Source of the DNA: Streptomyces sp. YIM 130001
GTDB lineage: Bacteria; Actinomycetota; Actinomycetes; Streptomycetales; Streptomycetaceae
Assembly (NCBI RefSeq): GCF_003574445.1
Contig: NZ_KZ984555.1
Span: 210,360 to 274,359, forward strand
Direction: 5' to 3'
Length of the DNA: 64,000 nucleotides
In this document: positions 45,456 through 53,954 of the stretch, one piece after another
How positions within the stretch are numbered: the stretch's first letter is position 1
How the letters are laid out: each line of letters begins with the position of its first letter
Program-made: the position numbers and the translations under genes
Notes under the pieces: model-generated
The model's database searches: none
The model's input: the letters and a program-made list of their open reading frames with translations, nothing else
Told to the model about the DNA's origin: nothing

Positions 45456-46280
45456 TTGGCCACCGGTACCGAACCCGACCTCAAGAGTCCGGGCGGTGTG
45501 CGCGGCCCGGCCCGGGCCGCCATCGCCGCCCCTCATCTGCGCACCGACCGCTGGTGGCTGCCGCCCGCCGCGACCGCCGCCGGGCTGCTCGCCTTCGTCG
45601 TGTACTCCTCCTGGCGGGCCTTCTCCAACGCGGACTACTACGCGGCGCCGTATGTGTCGCCGTTCTACTCGCCGTGCCTCGCGGAGAGCTGCGCCCCCAT
45701 GAAGGGCGGCCCCAACTGGGAGCTCGTGGGCAGCTGGTGGGGCCTGTCGCCCGCCCTGATCATCCTGATCTTCCCGCTCGGCTTCCGGCTGACCTGCTAC
45801 TACTACCGCAAGGCCTACTACCGGGGCTTCTGGGCCTCGCCACCGGCCTGCGCGGTCGCCGAACCGCACAAGAAGTACTCGGGCGAGACCCGCTTCCCGC
45901 TGATCCTGCAGAACCTGCACCGGTACTTCTTCTACGCCGCGATGCTGGTCGCCGTCGTCCTGACCTGGGACACCGTGCTGGCCTTCCGCGACGAGAACTA
46001 CGCGTGGGGCCATATGGGCCTCGGCACCCTGGTGTTCCTGGTCAACATCGCGCTGATCTGGGCGTACACCCTGTCCTGTCACTCCTGCCGGCACATCGTC
46101 GGCGGCAAGCTCAAGCACTTCTCCAAGCACCCCGTGCGCTACCGCCTGTGGCAGTGGGTCGGCCGGCTCAACGACCGGCACATGCTGCTCGCCTGGGCCT
46201 CGCTGATCAGCGTCGCCGTGGCGGATCTGTACGTGTATCTGGTGGCGAGCGGTGCCTTCGACGATCCGAGGTTCTTCTGA
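45456..46280 (+). CDS. sdhC: succinate dehydrogenase (Sdh1-type) cytochrome b/membrane anchor subunit
   Basis: 274 residues with about five transmembrane helices. His residues suitable for haem ligation are in LQNLHRYFFYAAMLV, GHMGLGTLV, CHSCRHIVG and NDRHMLLAWASL. The family is the actinobacterial Sdh1 anchor (Rv0249c-like), which links succinate oxidation to menaquinone. An external loop has Cys in SPCLAESCAP, perhaps a disulfide. The TTG start follows GGGAGATCTTCG. Its stop codon overlaps the sdhA start by one base (TGATG), so the three subunits are translated together. Confidence 0.9.
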   Translation: MATGTEPDLKSPGGVRGPARAAIAAPHLRTDRWWLPPAATAAGLLAFVVYSSWRAFSNADYYAAPYVSPFYSPCLAESCAPMKGGPNWELVGSWWGLSPALIILIFPLGFRLTCYYYRKAYYRGFWASPPACAVAEPHKKYSGETRFPLILQNLHRYFFYAAMLVAVVLTWDTVLAFRDENYAWGHMGLGTLVFLVNIALIWAYTLSCHSCRHIVGGKLKHFSKHPVRYRLWQWVGRLNDRHMLLAWASLISVAVADLYVYLVASGAFDDPRFF

Positions 46281-48238
46281 TGTCCCAGGTGGAACGGCAG
46301 CAGTGGGACGTGGTCGTGGTGGGGGCCGGCGGCGCCGGGCTGCGGGCCGCCATCGAGGCGCGTGAGCAGGGCCTGCGTACGGCGGTCATCTGCAAGTCGC
46401 TGTTCGGCAAGGCGCACACCGTGATGGCCGAGGGCGGCATCGCCGCCTCGATGGGCAACGTCAACGACGGTGACAACTGGCAGGTGCACTTCCGCGACAC
46501 CCTGCGCGGCGGCAAGTTCCTCAACCAGTGGCGGATGGCCGAACTGCACGCACAGGAGGCGCCCGACCGGGTCTGGGAGCTGGAGACCTGGGGCGCGCTC
46601 TTCGACCGCACCGGCGACGGCCGCATCTCGCAGCGCAACTTCGGCGGGCACGAGTACCCGCGTCTGGCGCACGTCGGCGACCGCACCGGCCTGGAGCTGA
46701 TCCGCACCCTGCAGCAGAAGGTGGTGTCCCTGCAGCAGGAGGACGCGGCCCGACTCGGCGACCACGAGGCCCGGTTGAAGGTCTTCCAGGAGTGCACGGT
46801 GACCCGGGTGATCAAGGAGTCGGGTGACGGCGGCCGGGTGGCCGGGGTGTTCGGCTACGACCGCGAGTCCGGTCGCTTCTTCGTTCTGGAGGCGCCCTCG
46901 GTGGTCGTCGCCACCGGCGGCATCGGCAAGTCCTTCAAGGTGACGTCCAACTCGTGGGAGTACACCGGGGACGGGCACGCGCTCGCGCTGCTCGCCGGGG
47001 CGCCGCTCCTGAACATGGAGTTCGTGCAGTTCCACCCCACCGGCATGGTCTGGCCGCCCTCGGTGAAGGGCATCCTCGTCACCGAGTCGGTGCGTGGCGA
47101 CGGCGGGGTGCTCAGGAACTCCGAGGGCAAGCGGTTCATGTTCGACTACATCCCGGACGTGTTCAAGGAGAAGTACGCCCAGTCCGAGGAGGAGGGCGAC
47201 CGCTGGTACGAGGATCCGGACAACAACCGCAGGCCGCCCGAACTCCTCCCCCGCGACGAGGTGGCCCGCGCCATCAACTCCGAGGTGAAGGAGGGCCGCG
47301 GCTCCCCGCACGGCGGGGTGTTCCTGGACGTGTCGACGCGGATGTCCGCCGAGGTGATCCGGCGCCGACTCCCGTCCATGTACCACCAGTTCAAGGAACT
47401 CGCGGACGTCGACATCACCGCGGAGGCGATGGAGGTCGGCCCGACCTGCCACTACGTGATGGGTGGCATCGCGGTGGAGTCGGACACCGCGGCCGCGGTC
47501 GCCGTACCCGGTCTCTATGCGGCCGGTGAGGTCGCGGGAGGTATGCACGGGTCCAACCGGCTCGGCGGCAACTCACTGTCCGACCTGCTGGTCTTCGGCC
47601 GCCGAGCCGGACTGCACGCCGCCCGGTACGCGGCCGGTCTCGAGCGCCGTCCCGTACTGGACGAGGAGGCCATCGACGCGGCCGCGGACGAGGCGCTGCG
47701 ACCGTTCTCCGCTCAGGGCCCGGCGCCCGGTGACGAGGACGGCCGGCCACCGGAGAACCCGTACACCCTGCATCAGGAACTCCAGCAGTCGATGAACGAC
47801 CTGGTCGGCATCATCCGCAGGGAGGGCGAGATGCGGCAGGCGCTGCAGCGGCTCTCCGAGCTGCGGGTACGGGCCTGGCGCGCGGGCGTGGAGGGGCACC
47901 GGCAGTTCAACCCCGGCTGGCACCTCGCCCTGGACCTCAGGAACATGCTCCTGGTCAGCGAGTGCATCGCCCGCTCCGCCCTGGAGCGCACCGAGAGCCG
48001 CGGCGGCCACACCCGCGAGGACTTCCCCGGGATGGACCGCGGATGGCGCCGGGCGAATCTGCTGTGCCGGCTCGCCGATCCGGAAGCGGCCCGCAGGGGC
48101 CCGCAGGCCGCGGACCCGGTGCGCGGCCAGATCCGCCTCGAACGGGTCGAGACCGAGCCGATCCGCCCCGACCTGCTCGCCCTCTTCGAGAAGGAGGAGC
48201 TGGTGAAGTACCTGGCCGAAGAGGAGCTTTTCGAGTGA
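46280..48238 (+). CDS. sdhA: succinate dehydrogenase/fumarate reductase flavoprotein subunit
   Basis: A 652-residue FAD protein that oxidises succinate. The dinucleotide motif is GAGGAG (15-20), and the covalent flavin His is H46 in GKAHTVMAEGG. Substrate-binding residues are in QFHPTGMVWPPS and the active Arg region TESVRGDGGVLRN; HYVMGGIAV and GNSLSDLLVFGRRAG are conserved. It lies between the anchor and iron-sulfur genes with overlaps of one and four bases. The longer Sdh1-type spacing (FDYIPDVFKEKYAQSEEEGDRW) separates it from the classical SdhA of the second complex expected elsewhere in the genome. Confidence 0.95.
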   Translation: MSQVERQQWDVVVVGAGGAGLRAAIEAREQGLRTAVICKSLFGKAHTVMAEGGIAASMGNVNDGDNWQVHFRDTLRGGKFLNQWRMAELHAQEAPDRVWELETWGALFDRTGDGRISQRNFGGHEYPRLAHVGDRTGLELIRTLQQKVVSLQQEDAARLGDHEARLKVFQECTVTRVIKESGDGGRVAGVFGYDRESGRFFVLEAPSVVVATGGIGKSFKVTSNSWEYTGDGHALALLAGAPLLNMEFVQFHPTGMVWPPSVKGILVTESVRGDGGVLRNSEGKRFMFDYIPDVFKEKYAQSEEEGDRWYEDPDNNRRPPELLPRDEVARAINSEVKEGRGSPHGGVFLDVSTRMSAEVIRRRLPSMYHQFKELADVDITAEAMEVGPTCHYVMGGIAVESDTAAAVAVPGLYAAGEVAGGMHGSNRLGGNSLSDLLVFGRRAGLHAARYAAGLERRPVLDEEAIDAAADEALRPFSAQGPAPGDEDGRPPENPYTLHQELQQSMNDLVGIIRREGEMRQALQRLSELRVRAWRAGVEGHRQFNPGWHLALDLRNMLLVSECIARSALERTESRGGHTREDFPGMDRGWRRANLLCRLADPEAARRGPQAADPVRGQIRLERVETEPIRPDLLALFEKEELVKYLAEEELFE

Positions 48239-49035
48239 CGACGACAAGCGTGCCGCCCGCCTCCACCTCCTACACCGGGCGTTTCCGGGTGTGGCGCGGT
48301 GACATCGACGGCGGCGACCTGGCGGACTTCGAGGTCGAGGTCAACGAGGGCGAGGTGGTCCTCGACATCATCCACCGGCTGCAGGCGACCCAGGCACCGG
48401 ACCTCGCCGTGCGCTGGAACTGCAAGGCGGGCAAGTGCGGTTCGTGCAGTGCGGAGGTGAACGGCCGGCCGCGGCTGCTGTGCATGACGCGGATGTCGGT
48501 GTTCACCCGCGAGGAGACGATCACGGTGACGCCGCTGCGGGCCTTCCCCGTGGTGCGGGACCTGGTCACCGATGTGTCGTTCAACTACACCAAGGCCCGC
48601 GAGGTGCCGTCCTTCGTGCCGCCGCAGGGGGTGGCTCCGGGTGAGTACCGGATGATGCAGGAGGACGTGGACCGGCCGCAGGAGTTCCGTAAGTGCATCG
48701 AGTGCTTCCTGTGCCAGGACACCTGCCATGTGGTCCGTGACCACGAGGAGAACAAGGGCGCCTTCGCCGGTCCGCGGTTCCTGATGCGGGTCGCCGAGCT
48801 GGACATGCATCCGCTGGACGCGGCCGCCGAGTCGGGACTCGACCGGAAGACGACCGCGCAGGACGAGCACGGTCTCGGCTACTGCAACATCACGAAGTGC
48901 TGTACGGAGGTCTGTCCCGAGGGCATCCGGATCACCGACAATGCCTTGATCCCGCTGAAGGAGCGCGCGGCGGACCGTAAGTACGACCCGCTGGTCTGGC
49001 TCGGGAACAAGATCCGGAGGCGGGGCGAGCAGTAG
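48235..49035 (+). CDS. sdhB: succinate dehydrogenase/fumarate reductase iron-sulfur subunit
   Basis: 266 residues carrying electrons from the flavin to quinone. The 2Fe-2S ligands are C63, C68, C71 and C83 (WNCKAGKCGSCSAE, LLCMT). The 4Fe-4S set is CIECFLCQDTC (C154-C164). The third set is CNITKCCTEVCPEG (C217-C227). The GTG start at 48235 overlaps the sdhA stop by four bases. The N-terminal STSYTGRFRVWRGD fits the Sdh1 family (Rv0247c-like). It is the last gene of the sdh operon; a weak 7-bp hairpin (49040-49070) follows. Confidence 0.94.
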   Translation: MTTTSVPPASTSYTGRFRVWRGDIDGGDLADFEVEVNEGEVVLDIIHRLQATQAPDLAVRWNCKAGKCGSCSAEVNGRPRLLCMTRMSVFTREETITVTPLRAFPVVRDLVTDVSFNYTKAREVPSFVPPQGVAPGEYRMMQEDVDRPQEFRKCIECFLCQDTCHVVRDHEENKGAFAGPRFLMRVAELDMHPLDAAAESGLDRKTTAQDEHGLGYCNITKCCTEVCPEGIRITDNALIPLKERAADRKYDPLVWLGNKIRRRGEQ

Positions 49036-49123
49036 CCGTGCCCGGCCTGCGACCTGGGCCCATGCCGGGCGGTGGGGCGGGGACGGGGCAGTACGACCTT
49101 GCCCGCGCCTCCCTCGGCACCTA

Positions 49124-49143
49124 GGATGAATGCGCTTTCATCC
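49124..49143. promoter_or_regulatory. palindromic LacI-type operator before the LacI regulator gene
   Basis: The 20 bases GGATGAATGCGCTTTCATCC form an inverted repeat with only one mismatched pair, centred on a CG step, the form of LacI/GalR operators. It ends 31 bases before the GTG at 49175, fitting autorepression. Confidence 0.6.
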
Positions 49144-49174
49144 CGTACGGCACCCAAGGCGAGCAGGCGATCCG

Positions 49175-50272
49175 GTGAGTTCAACCCCCACGGTGTACGA
49201 CGTGGCCGAGCGGTCGGGCGTATCCATCGCGACGGTCTCCCGGGTCTACCGCAACCCCGACTCCGTGCGCGAGAAGACCCGGGACAAGGTCCTCGCCGCG
49301 GCCCGCGAGCTCGGCTACGTGCCGAGCGGCAACGCCCGCGGGCTCGCCAGCCGTTCCACCGGCGTCCTCGGCCTCTGCTTCCCGGACTACTCGGACCCGG
49401 ACACCGAGTCCGAGGCCGCGGCGGCAGCCGCCGGCACGGAGGCCGACGACGACCACGCCTTCATGCTGTACTCCGACCAGATCATCCGGGGCATGGAACG
49501 GGCCGCCCGCCGGCACGGGTACGCCCTGCTGATCGCGGCCTCGCTGAGCGGCGGTCCGGAGAGCCTGGTGGCGAAGGTCGCCGGACGCGTGGACGGCTTC
49601 GCGGTGCTGGCCAGGACGGTGCCGACGGAGGACCTCGAGGTGATATCCCGTCGGCTCCCCGTGGTGATGCTGGCCGGTCCGCGCGATCCGGAGGGCCCCG
49701 ACCACCTGGACCACATCGAGGTGGCCAACGCCGACGGACAGCGTGAGATCACCCGCCACCTCATCGAGGACCACGGTCTGCGGCGGCTCGCGTTCGTCGG
49801 CGGCGTCGAGGACTCCCCCGACGCCCAGGCCCGCTTCGACGGGTACGCGGCGGCTCGGCGCGACGCCGGCCTACCGGTACCTGAATCCCCTGACGTACGA
49901 CCGGAGTTGATGACCCAGGCCGAGGGCGCGAAGGCCGTCGAGGCACTGCTCGACCGAGCGGGGACGCAGGTGCCGCAGGGCATCCTGTTCGCGAACGACC
50001 AGATGGCGATCGGGGCACTGCACGCGCTCGAGCGGCGCGGTCTGCGGGTGCCGCAGGACGTGGCCGTCACCGGGTTCGACGGCATCCCGCTCGGCCGGCT
50101 CGTCCGGCCCGCGCTGACGACGGTGCGCCAGCCGATGCGCCGGCTCGGTGAGGAGGCCGTCGACCTCCTGGTCCACCGGCTCGGCTCGGCGGGCTCCGCG
50201 GGCGAGCCGGAGTCCCGGGTGCTGCCGGTGGATGTGGTGCGGCGGGAGAGCTGCGGGTGCGGGGCGGGCTGA
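49175..50272 (+). CDS. LacI-family transcriptional regulator
   Basis: 365 residues. The N-terminal helix-turn-helix and hinge are TVYDVAERSGVSIATVSRVY with GYVPSGNARGLASRST. The periplasmic-binding-like effector domain ends with TGFDGIPLGRLVRPALTTVRQP. An unusual acidic/Ala insertion (DPDTESEAAAAAAGTEADD) follows the first strand of the effector domain. The GTG start at 49175 gives the standard N-terminus. A palindromic operator lies just upstream, suggesting autoregulation. No sugar operon adjoins, so the regulon must be elsewhere or self-limited. Confidence 0.9.
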   Translation: MSSTPTVYDVAERSGVSIATVSRVYRNPDSVREKTRDKVLAAARELGYVPSGNARGLASRSTGVLGLCFPDYSDPDTESEAAAAAAGTEADDDHAFMLYSDQIIRGMERAARRHGYALLIAASLSGGPESLVAKVAGRVDGFAVLARTVPTEDLEVISRRLPVVMLAGPRDPEGPDHLDHIEVANADGQREITRHLIEDHGLRRLAFVGGVEDSPDAQARFDGYAAARRDAGLPVPESPDVRPELMTQAEGAKAVEALLDRAGTQVPQGILFANDQMAIGALHALERRGLRVPQDVAVTGFDGIPLGRLVRPALTTVRQPMRRLGEEAVDLLVHRLGSAGSAGEPESRVLPVDVVRRESCGCGAG

Positions 50273-50292
50273 GTCAGCCCTGCCGCTCCCTC

Positions 50293-51114
50293 TCAGCCCG
50301 CGGGCGGCACCCCGCGCGCCACCGCGCCGGGGGTGCAGCCCGCGAAGGCGAGTACGTCGCGGTGGAGATGCGGCTGATCGACGTAGCCGCAGGCCGTCGC
50401 GACGTCGATCGGACTCACGCCCGACCGCAGCGCGCGTGCCGCGTGGTCGAAGCGCACGAGCATCGCCGCGCGCTTCGGCGTGAGGCCGATCTGATCGCTG
50501 AACCGGGACCAGAGCCGCTTACGGCTCCACCCGCAGGACGCCGCGAGGTCGGCGATCCGCACCCGGCCCCTGCGGGTCACGATGTGCTGCCAGACGGCGG
50601 CGACCTCGGGCGCGACCTCGGGTGCCCGTTCGGCCCGCCGTACGAGGAACTCGTCGGTGAGCGCGAGGCGTTGCTGCCAGGAGGAGGTGTCGGAGAGCTT
50701 CTCGCGAAGCTGCCGGCCGGATCTGCCCCACACCTCGTCGAGCCCGGCCTGCGACCCGGCGAACTCACGTGGCGAGACACCGAGCAGGCCGTATGCGGAC
50801 CGGGGCGAGAGCCGCATCTCGAGGCACTCGCCGTGATCGCCGCGTACCCGGCTCGGGCCCGGCGCGAGCGCGGCCACGAAGCCGTTCAGGGGCCGGCTGC
50901 CGCCGGAGTTCTCGACGGTGAACGGCTGGTCCCCGAGCCCGATCACGACCACCACCACCGGCTGCGGGACCACGTACAGATCGAGCCCGCCGGCCGCACT
51001 GTCCCGGAAGCCGGCCATCCGGACGCCGTCGAGCGAGGCCGTGCCGTGGGCGATCTCCCAGCCGTCCTCGCTCCCGTGCTCCGCCAGGTCGAGCCCGGCT
51101 TCCTGGCTGCTCAT
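50293..51114 (-). CDS. AraC-family transcriptional regulator
   Basis: 273 residues. The N-terminal half is a poorly conserved sensing domain (YVVPQPVVVVVIGLGDQPF). The C-terminal AraC domain includes RIADLAASCGWSRKRLWSRF and SPIDVATACGYVDQPHLHRDV, ending FAGCTPGAVARG. The second signature differs slightly from consensus. It is divergent from the methyltransferase gene (107 bp between starts), which it may control. The start ATG at 51114 has GGAAG six bases upstream. The inducer is unknown. Confidence 0.85.
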   Translation of the reverse strand: MSSQEAGLDLAEHGSEDGWEIAHGTASLDGVRMAGFRDSAAGGLDLYVVPQPVVVVVIGLGDQPFTVENSGGSRPLNGFVAALAPGPSRVRGDHGECLEMRLSPRSAYGLLGVSPREFAGSQAGLDEVWGRSGRQLREKLSDTSSWQQRLALTDEFLVRRAERAPEVAPEVAAVWQHIVTRRGRVRIADLAASCGWSRKRLWSRFSDQIGLTPKRAAMLVRFDHAARALRSGVSPIDVATACGYVDQPHLHRDVLAFAGCTPGAVARGVPPAG

Positions 51115-51221
51115 GGCTTCCAGTGTCGCCCAGGACGCGGCGCCTGTCTTGGACGAATGTCCCCCGCGGAGTTCTCGTACGGCACGCGGGATTGTCGGAC
51201 CCGGCAACTAAGGTCGCGCGC

Positions 51222-51905
51222 ATGGTCGAAGACGATGCTCTCCAGGTGACGCGCGAGGCGTACGACGCCGTCGCCTCCACCTATGCGCAGTTGTTCCGCG
51301 ACTCGCTGCGGGACAGTCCGGTGGACCGGGCGGCCCTGGGGCTTTTCGCCGAGGCGGTACGGACGAGCGGGGGCGGGCCCGTCGGGGATCTGGGGTGCGG
51401 ACCCGGTCATGTCACCGCGTATCTCGCTGAGTTGGGGCTCGCGGCGTTCGGTGTCGACGCCTCGGGCGCGATGGTCGAGCTGGCGCGGGAGGCTCACCCC
51501 TCGCTGCGGTTCGACGTGGGCTCGATGACCGCGTCGGACATCGCCGACGGGGAACTGGCCGGCGTCCTCGCGCGGTGGTCGGTGATCCACACACCGCCGG
51601 AGCAACTCCCTCTCGTCCTGGCGGAGTTCCATCGCGTACTGGCAGCCGGCGGCCACCTCCTGATCGGCTTCTGGGCGAGCGAGGACGCGTCCCACCGGAC
51701 GCAGGTGTTCGACCACGCGGTCGCGCCGGCGTATCGCTGGTGCCCCGATCACCTCGCCGCGCTGCTGCGCACGGCCGGCCTGGCCGAGGTGGCCCGGCTG
51801 ACCCGCGAGCCACGGCCCACCGATCGGCGGCAGTTCCGGGAGACCCATCTGCTGGTGCGCAAGGGCGCTGAGCAGAGCGGGAGTCGGGGCGGCGGGGGCC
51901 GCTGA
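51222..51905 (+). CDS. SAM-dependent methyltransferase, UbiE/Methyltransf_11 type
   Basis: 227 residues. Motif I is VGDLGCGPGHVTAYLAELG (about 54-72), motif post-I is GVDASGAMVELAREAHP, and the acidic-to-Trp region is LARWSVIHTPPEQLPLVL. The fold is class I; no substrate can be named. The start at 51222 (MVEDDALQVTREAYD) is typical of the family, with AAGG upstream. The last 20 residues are Gly/Ser/Arg-rich. It lies divergent from an AraC gene and convergent with the Fae-like gene. Confidence 0.88.
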   Translation: MVEDDALQVTREAYDAVASTYAQLFRDSLRDSPVDRAALGLFAEAVRTSGGGPVGDLGCGPGHVTAYLAELGLAAFGVDASGAMVELAREAHPSLRFDVGSMTASDIADGELAGVLARWSVIHTPPEQLPLVLAEFHRVLAAGGHLLIGFWASEDASHRTQVFDHAVAPAYRWCPDHLAALLRTAGLAEVARLTREPRPTDRRQFRETHLLVRKGAEQSGSRGGGGR

Positions 51906-51953
51906 AGCGCGTTGTCGCGGGCGGTGCTGGGCGGCCCCCGGTGCCGCGTCCGC

Positions 51954-52487
51954 TCAGCCGCCGTAGAAGGGGTGGGTGAGGGTGTCACGGTCCTCCACCA
52001 GGCGCCGGGCGTCCTCGGGAGCGCGTCCCGTGACGGCCTCGCGCAGGGCCGCGGCGGTGGCGGTGCGCGCGGCGTCGCGCACCGGCTCGTGCTCCTCGGC
52101 CTCGGGGTTGAGCCAGAGGGAGACGAAGACCTGGTGGGACTGGTCGGTGGCGAGCAGCCCTTCGGCGACCACGTCGAGCACGGCCTGGGCGATGCCGACC
52201 TGGCAGGCGCCGGCGGCCAGCGCGCCGAGCAGGTCGGTGTCGAGTTCGGTCTTGTTGAGCATGAGGGTCGGCGGGTTGACCGTCTCGTACGAGGGCTGGT
52301 CGGGGCCGACGCAGACCAGGATCGGGGTGAAGCCGCTGGTCGGGCCTGCGAAGGTGGTGGCCATCGCGGCCGAGGTGGCCGAACCGCGTTCGGCGAGCAG
52401 GACGTTGACGTGCACGCCGTTCGGATTGGTGCCGCCCCAGCCCTGGGCCAGGCGCCCGTCGAGGCTCTCGGGAGTGTGCGCGGTCAT
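51954..52487 (-). CDS. formaldehyde-activating enzyme (Fae) homologue
   Basis: 177 residues. The core aligns with Fae, which condenses formaldehyde with tetrahydromethanopterin: NGVHVNVLLAERGSATSAAM retains the catalytic His position, TLMLNKTEL matches the LMFNKV segment, and GACQVGIAQAVLDVVAEGLL matches GPAQ..VA.AV. The N-terminal AQGWGGTNPNG and the C-terminal HPFYGG are not typical. Actinomycetes are not expected to make tetrahydromethanopterin, so the substrate is probably different. It overlaps the MFS transporter gene by four bases (ATGA) and ends an alcohol/aldehyde dehydrogenase operon. Confidence 0.8.
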   Translation of the reverse strand: MTAHTPESLDGRLAQGWGGTNPNGVHVNVLLAERGSATSAAMATTFAGPTSGFTPILVCVGPDQPSYETVNPPTLMLNKTELDTDLLGALAAGACQVGIAQAVLDVVAEGLLATDQSHQVFVSLWLNPEAEEHEPVRDAARTATAAALREAVTGRAPEDARRLVEDRDTLTHPFYGG

Positions 52488-53932
52488 GAGGATGATCCTT
52501 TCGAGGTCGTGGTCGAGGTCGAGGTCGAGGTCGAGGTCGGAAGCGTGGAGGCGGCGGCGTCCCTGCCGCCGGTGACCGACAGGGCGCGTCCCGCCGTCTC
52601 CGGAGCCATCACCAGGGACACCACACCGCCCAGGAAGCAGACCGCCGCGGTGATCCCGAGTGTCGGCGCGAGGCCGAGCCCGGTGAGCGACAGCGGCAGC
52701 ACGAAGGTGCCGATCGCCGCGCCCACCCGGGAGGCCGCCGCCGAGACGCCCATGCCGGTGGTACGCACGGAGGTGGGGAACACCTCGAGCGGATAGACCC
52801 CGGGCAGGATGCTCATCACCCCGTACGCGAAGAGGTACAGGAAGAAGAACGTCACGATCAGCGGCTGCGGGAGATGAGCGCTCAGCGCGACGGCGAGCAG
52901 CGCCACACCCGTGACGAACATCGGCAGTACGAGGATCTTGCGGCGGCCCACCCGGTCGATCAGGAACCAGCCGAGTGCGGCACCCGCGAGTGCGACCAGG
53001 GTCCCGAACACGGCGGTGAGCAGCGGGTCGGAGATCCCGATGGTGCCGAGGATGTCCGCCTGGAAGAAGGTGATCGCGAAGTACGGCAGGACGATACAGA
53101 TCCAGAACACGCTGCAGAACAGCGTCCGGCCGAGGTAGTCGCGGTGGAACAGCGTGCGGTACGGAGTGCCGGACCGCTCCTCCCCCGCCGCCTGCTCGTC
53201 GGCGAACTCGGCATCTCCGGCGGGCACTTGGAGGTGTTCGCTGAGGATCTTCTCCGCCTCGGCCCGCCGCCCGTGCGCGATCAGCCAGCGCGGGGATTCG
53301 GGCAGACCGTGCCGCAGCCCGAGCACGACCGCCGCGGGGACGGTGCCGAGGGCCAGTGCCCAGCGCCAGGCCTCGGGATCGGCCCGGGTGATGAAGAATC
53401 CGGCGGCGAACGCCACGACGTACCCGACGTTCCAGAGGATCTCCAGGACGCCCAGGTAGTGGCCGCGGCTGTGGGCCGGGGCGAACTCGCCGAGCATGGG
53501 CGACCCGATGGCGTAGTCGCCGCCGACCGCGAAGCCCATCACCACACCGAGTACGACGATCTGCCACGGGTCGGTGACGAAGAACATCAGCACCGAGGCG
53601 ACCAGGAAGAGGCAGAGATCGGCGGTGAACATCGGGCGCCGGCCGAACCGGTCGGTCAACTGGCCGACCACCGGGCCGCCGATGATCGTGCCGACCAGGG
53701 TGGAGGCGGAGATCATGCTCAGCCACAGCGGCGTGATCCCCAGATCGTCCCGGAACACCTGTCCCGCCACGACCACGGCTATACAGGCGAAGACGAATCC
53801 GTCGATGAACATCCCGCCGCCGGTCGCGGCGGTCAGCCGGCGCAGGAAGCGACGACGCTGCCGGTCGGCCGCGCTCTGCTCCGGGACCTTCGGTATCTCT
53901 CCGCGCGTGGGCGCGGGGGACAGTGTTGTCAC
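52484..53932 (-). CDS. MFS transporter, metabolite:H+ symporter/sugar-porter type
   Basis: 482 residues, 12 transmembrane helices. The inter-helix motif A is GQLTDRFGRRP (after helix 2) with its partner LIDRVGRRKILVL in the second half. GGDYAIGSPMLGEF and PLEVFPTSVRTTGMG are the sugar-porter/MHS signatures. The cargo is not predictable; the operon suggests an alcohol, polyol or organic acid. The GTG start follows GGAGGG at a long distance. The C-terminal tail ends in a Thr-Ser repeat encoded by tandem hexamers (52502-52540). It lies 22 bp after the aldehyde dehydrogenase and overlaps the Fae-like gene. Confidence 0.9.
   Translation of the reverse strand: MTTLSPAPTRGEIPKVPEQSAADRQRRRFLRRLTAATGGGMFIDGFVFACIAVVVAGQVFRDDLGITPLWLSMISASTLVGTIIGGPVVGQLTDRFGRRPMFTADLCLFLVASVLMFFVTDPWQIVVLGVVMGFAVGGDYAIGSPMLGEFAPAHSRGHYLGVLEILWNVGYVVAFAAGFFITRADPEAWRWALALGTVPAAVVLGLRHGLPESPRWLIAHGRRAEAEKILSEHLQVPAGDAEFADEQAAGEERSGTPYRTLFHRDYLGRTLFCSVFWICIVLPYFAITFFQADILGTIGISDPLLTAVFGTLVALAGAALGWFLIDRVGRRKILVLPMFVTGVALLAVALSAHLPQPLIVTFFFLYLFAYGVMSILPGVYPLEVFPTSVRTTGMGVSAAASRVGAAIGTFVLPLSLTGLGLAPTLGITAAVCFLGGVVSLVMAPETAGRALSVTGGRDAAASTLPTSTSTSTSTTTSKGSSS
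52502..52540 (-). repeat. tandem hexanucleotide at the 3' end of the MFS gene
   Basis: On the plus strand GAGGTC recurs about six times (one unit reads GTGGTC). It encodes the alternating Thr-Ser tail of the transporter. Copy-number change would lengthen or shorten the tail without shifting frame. Confidence 0.8.
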
Positions 53933-53954
53933 AGGAAAACCACCCTCCCGGCGG

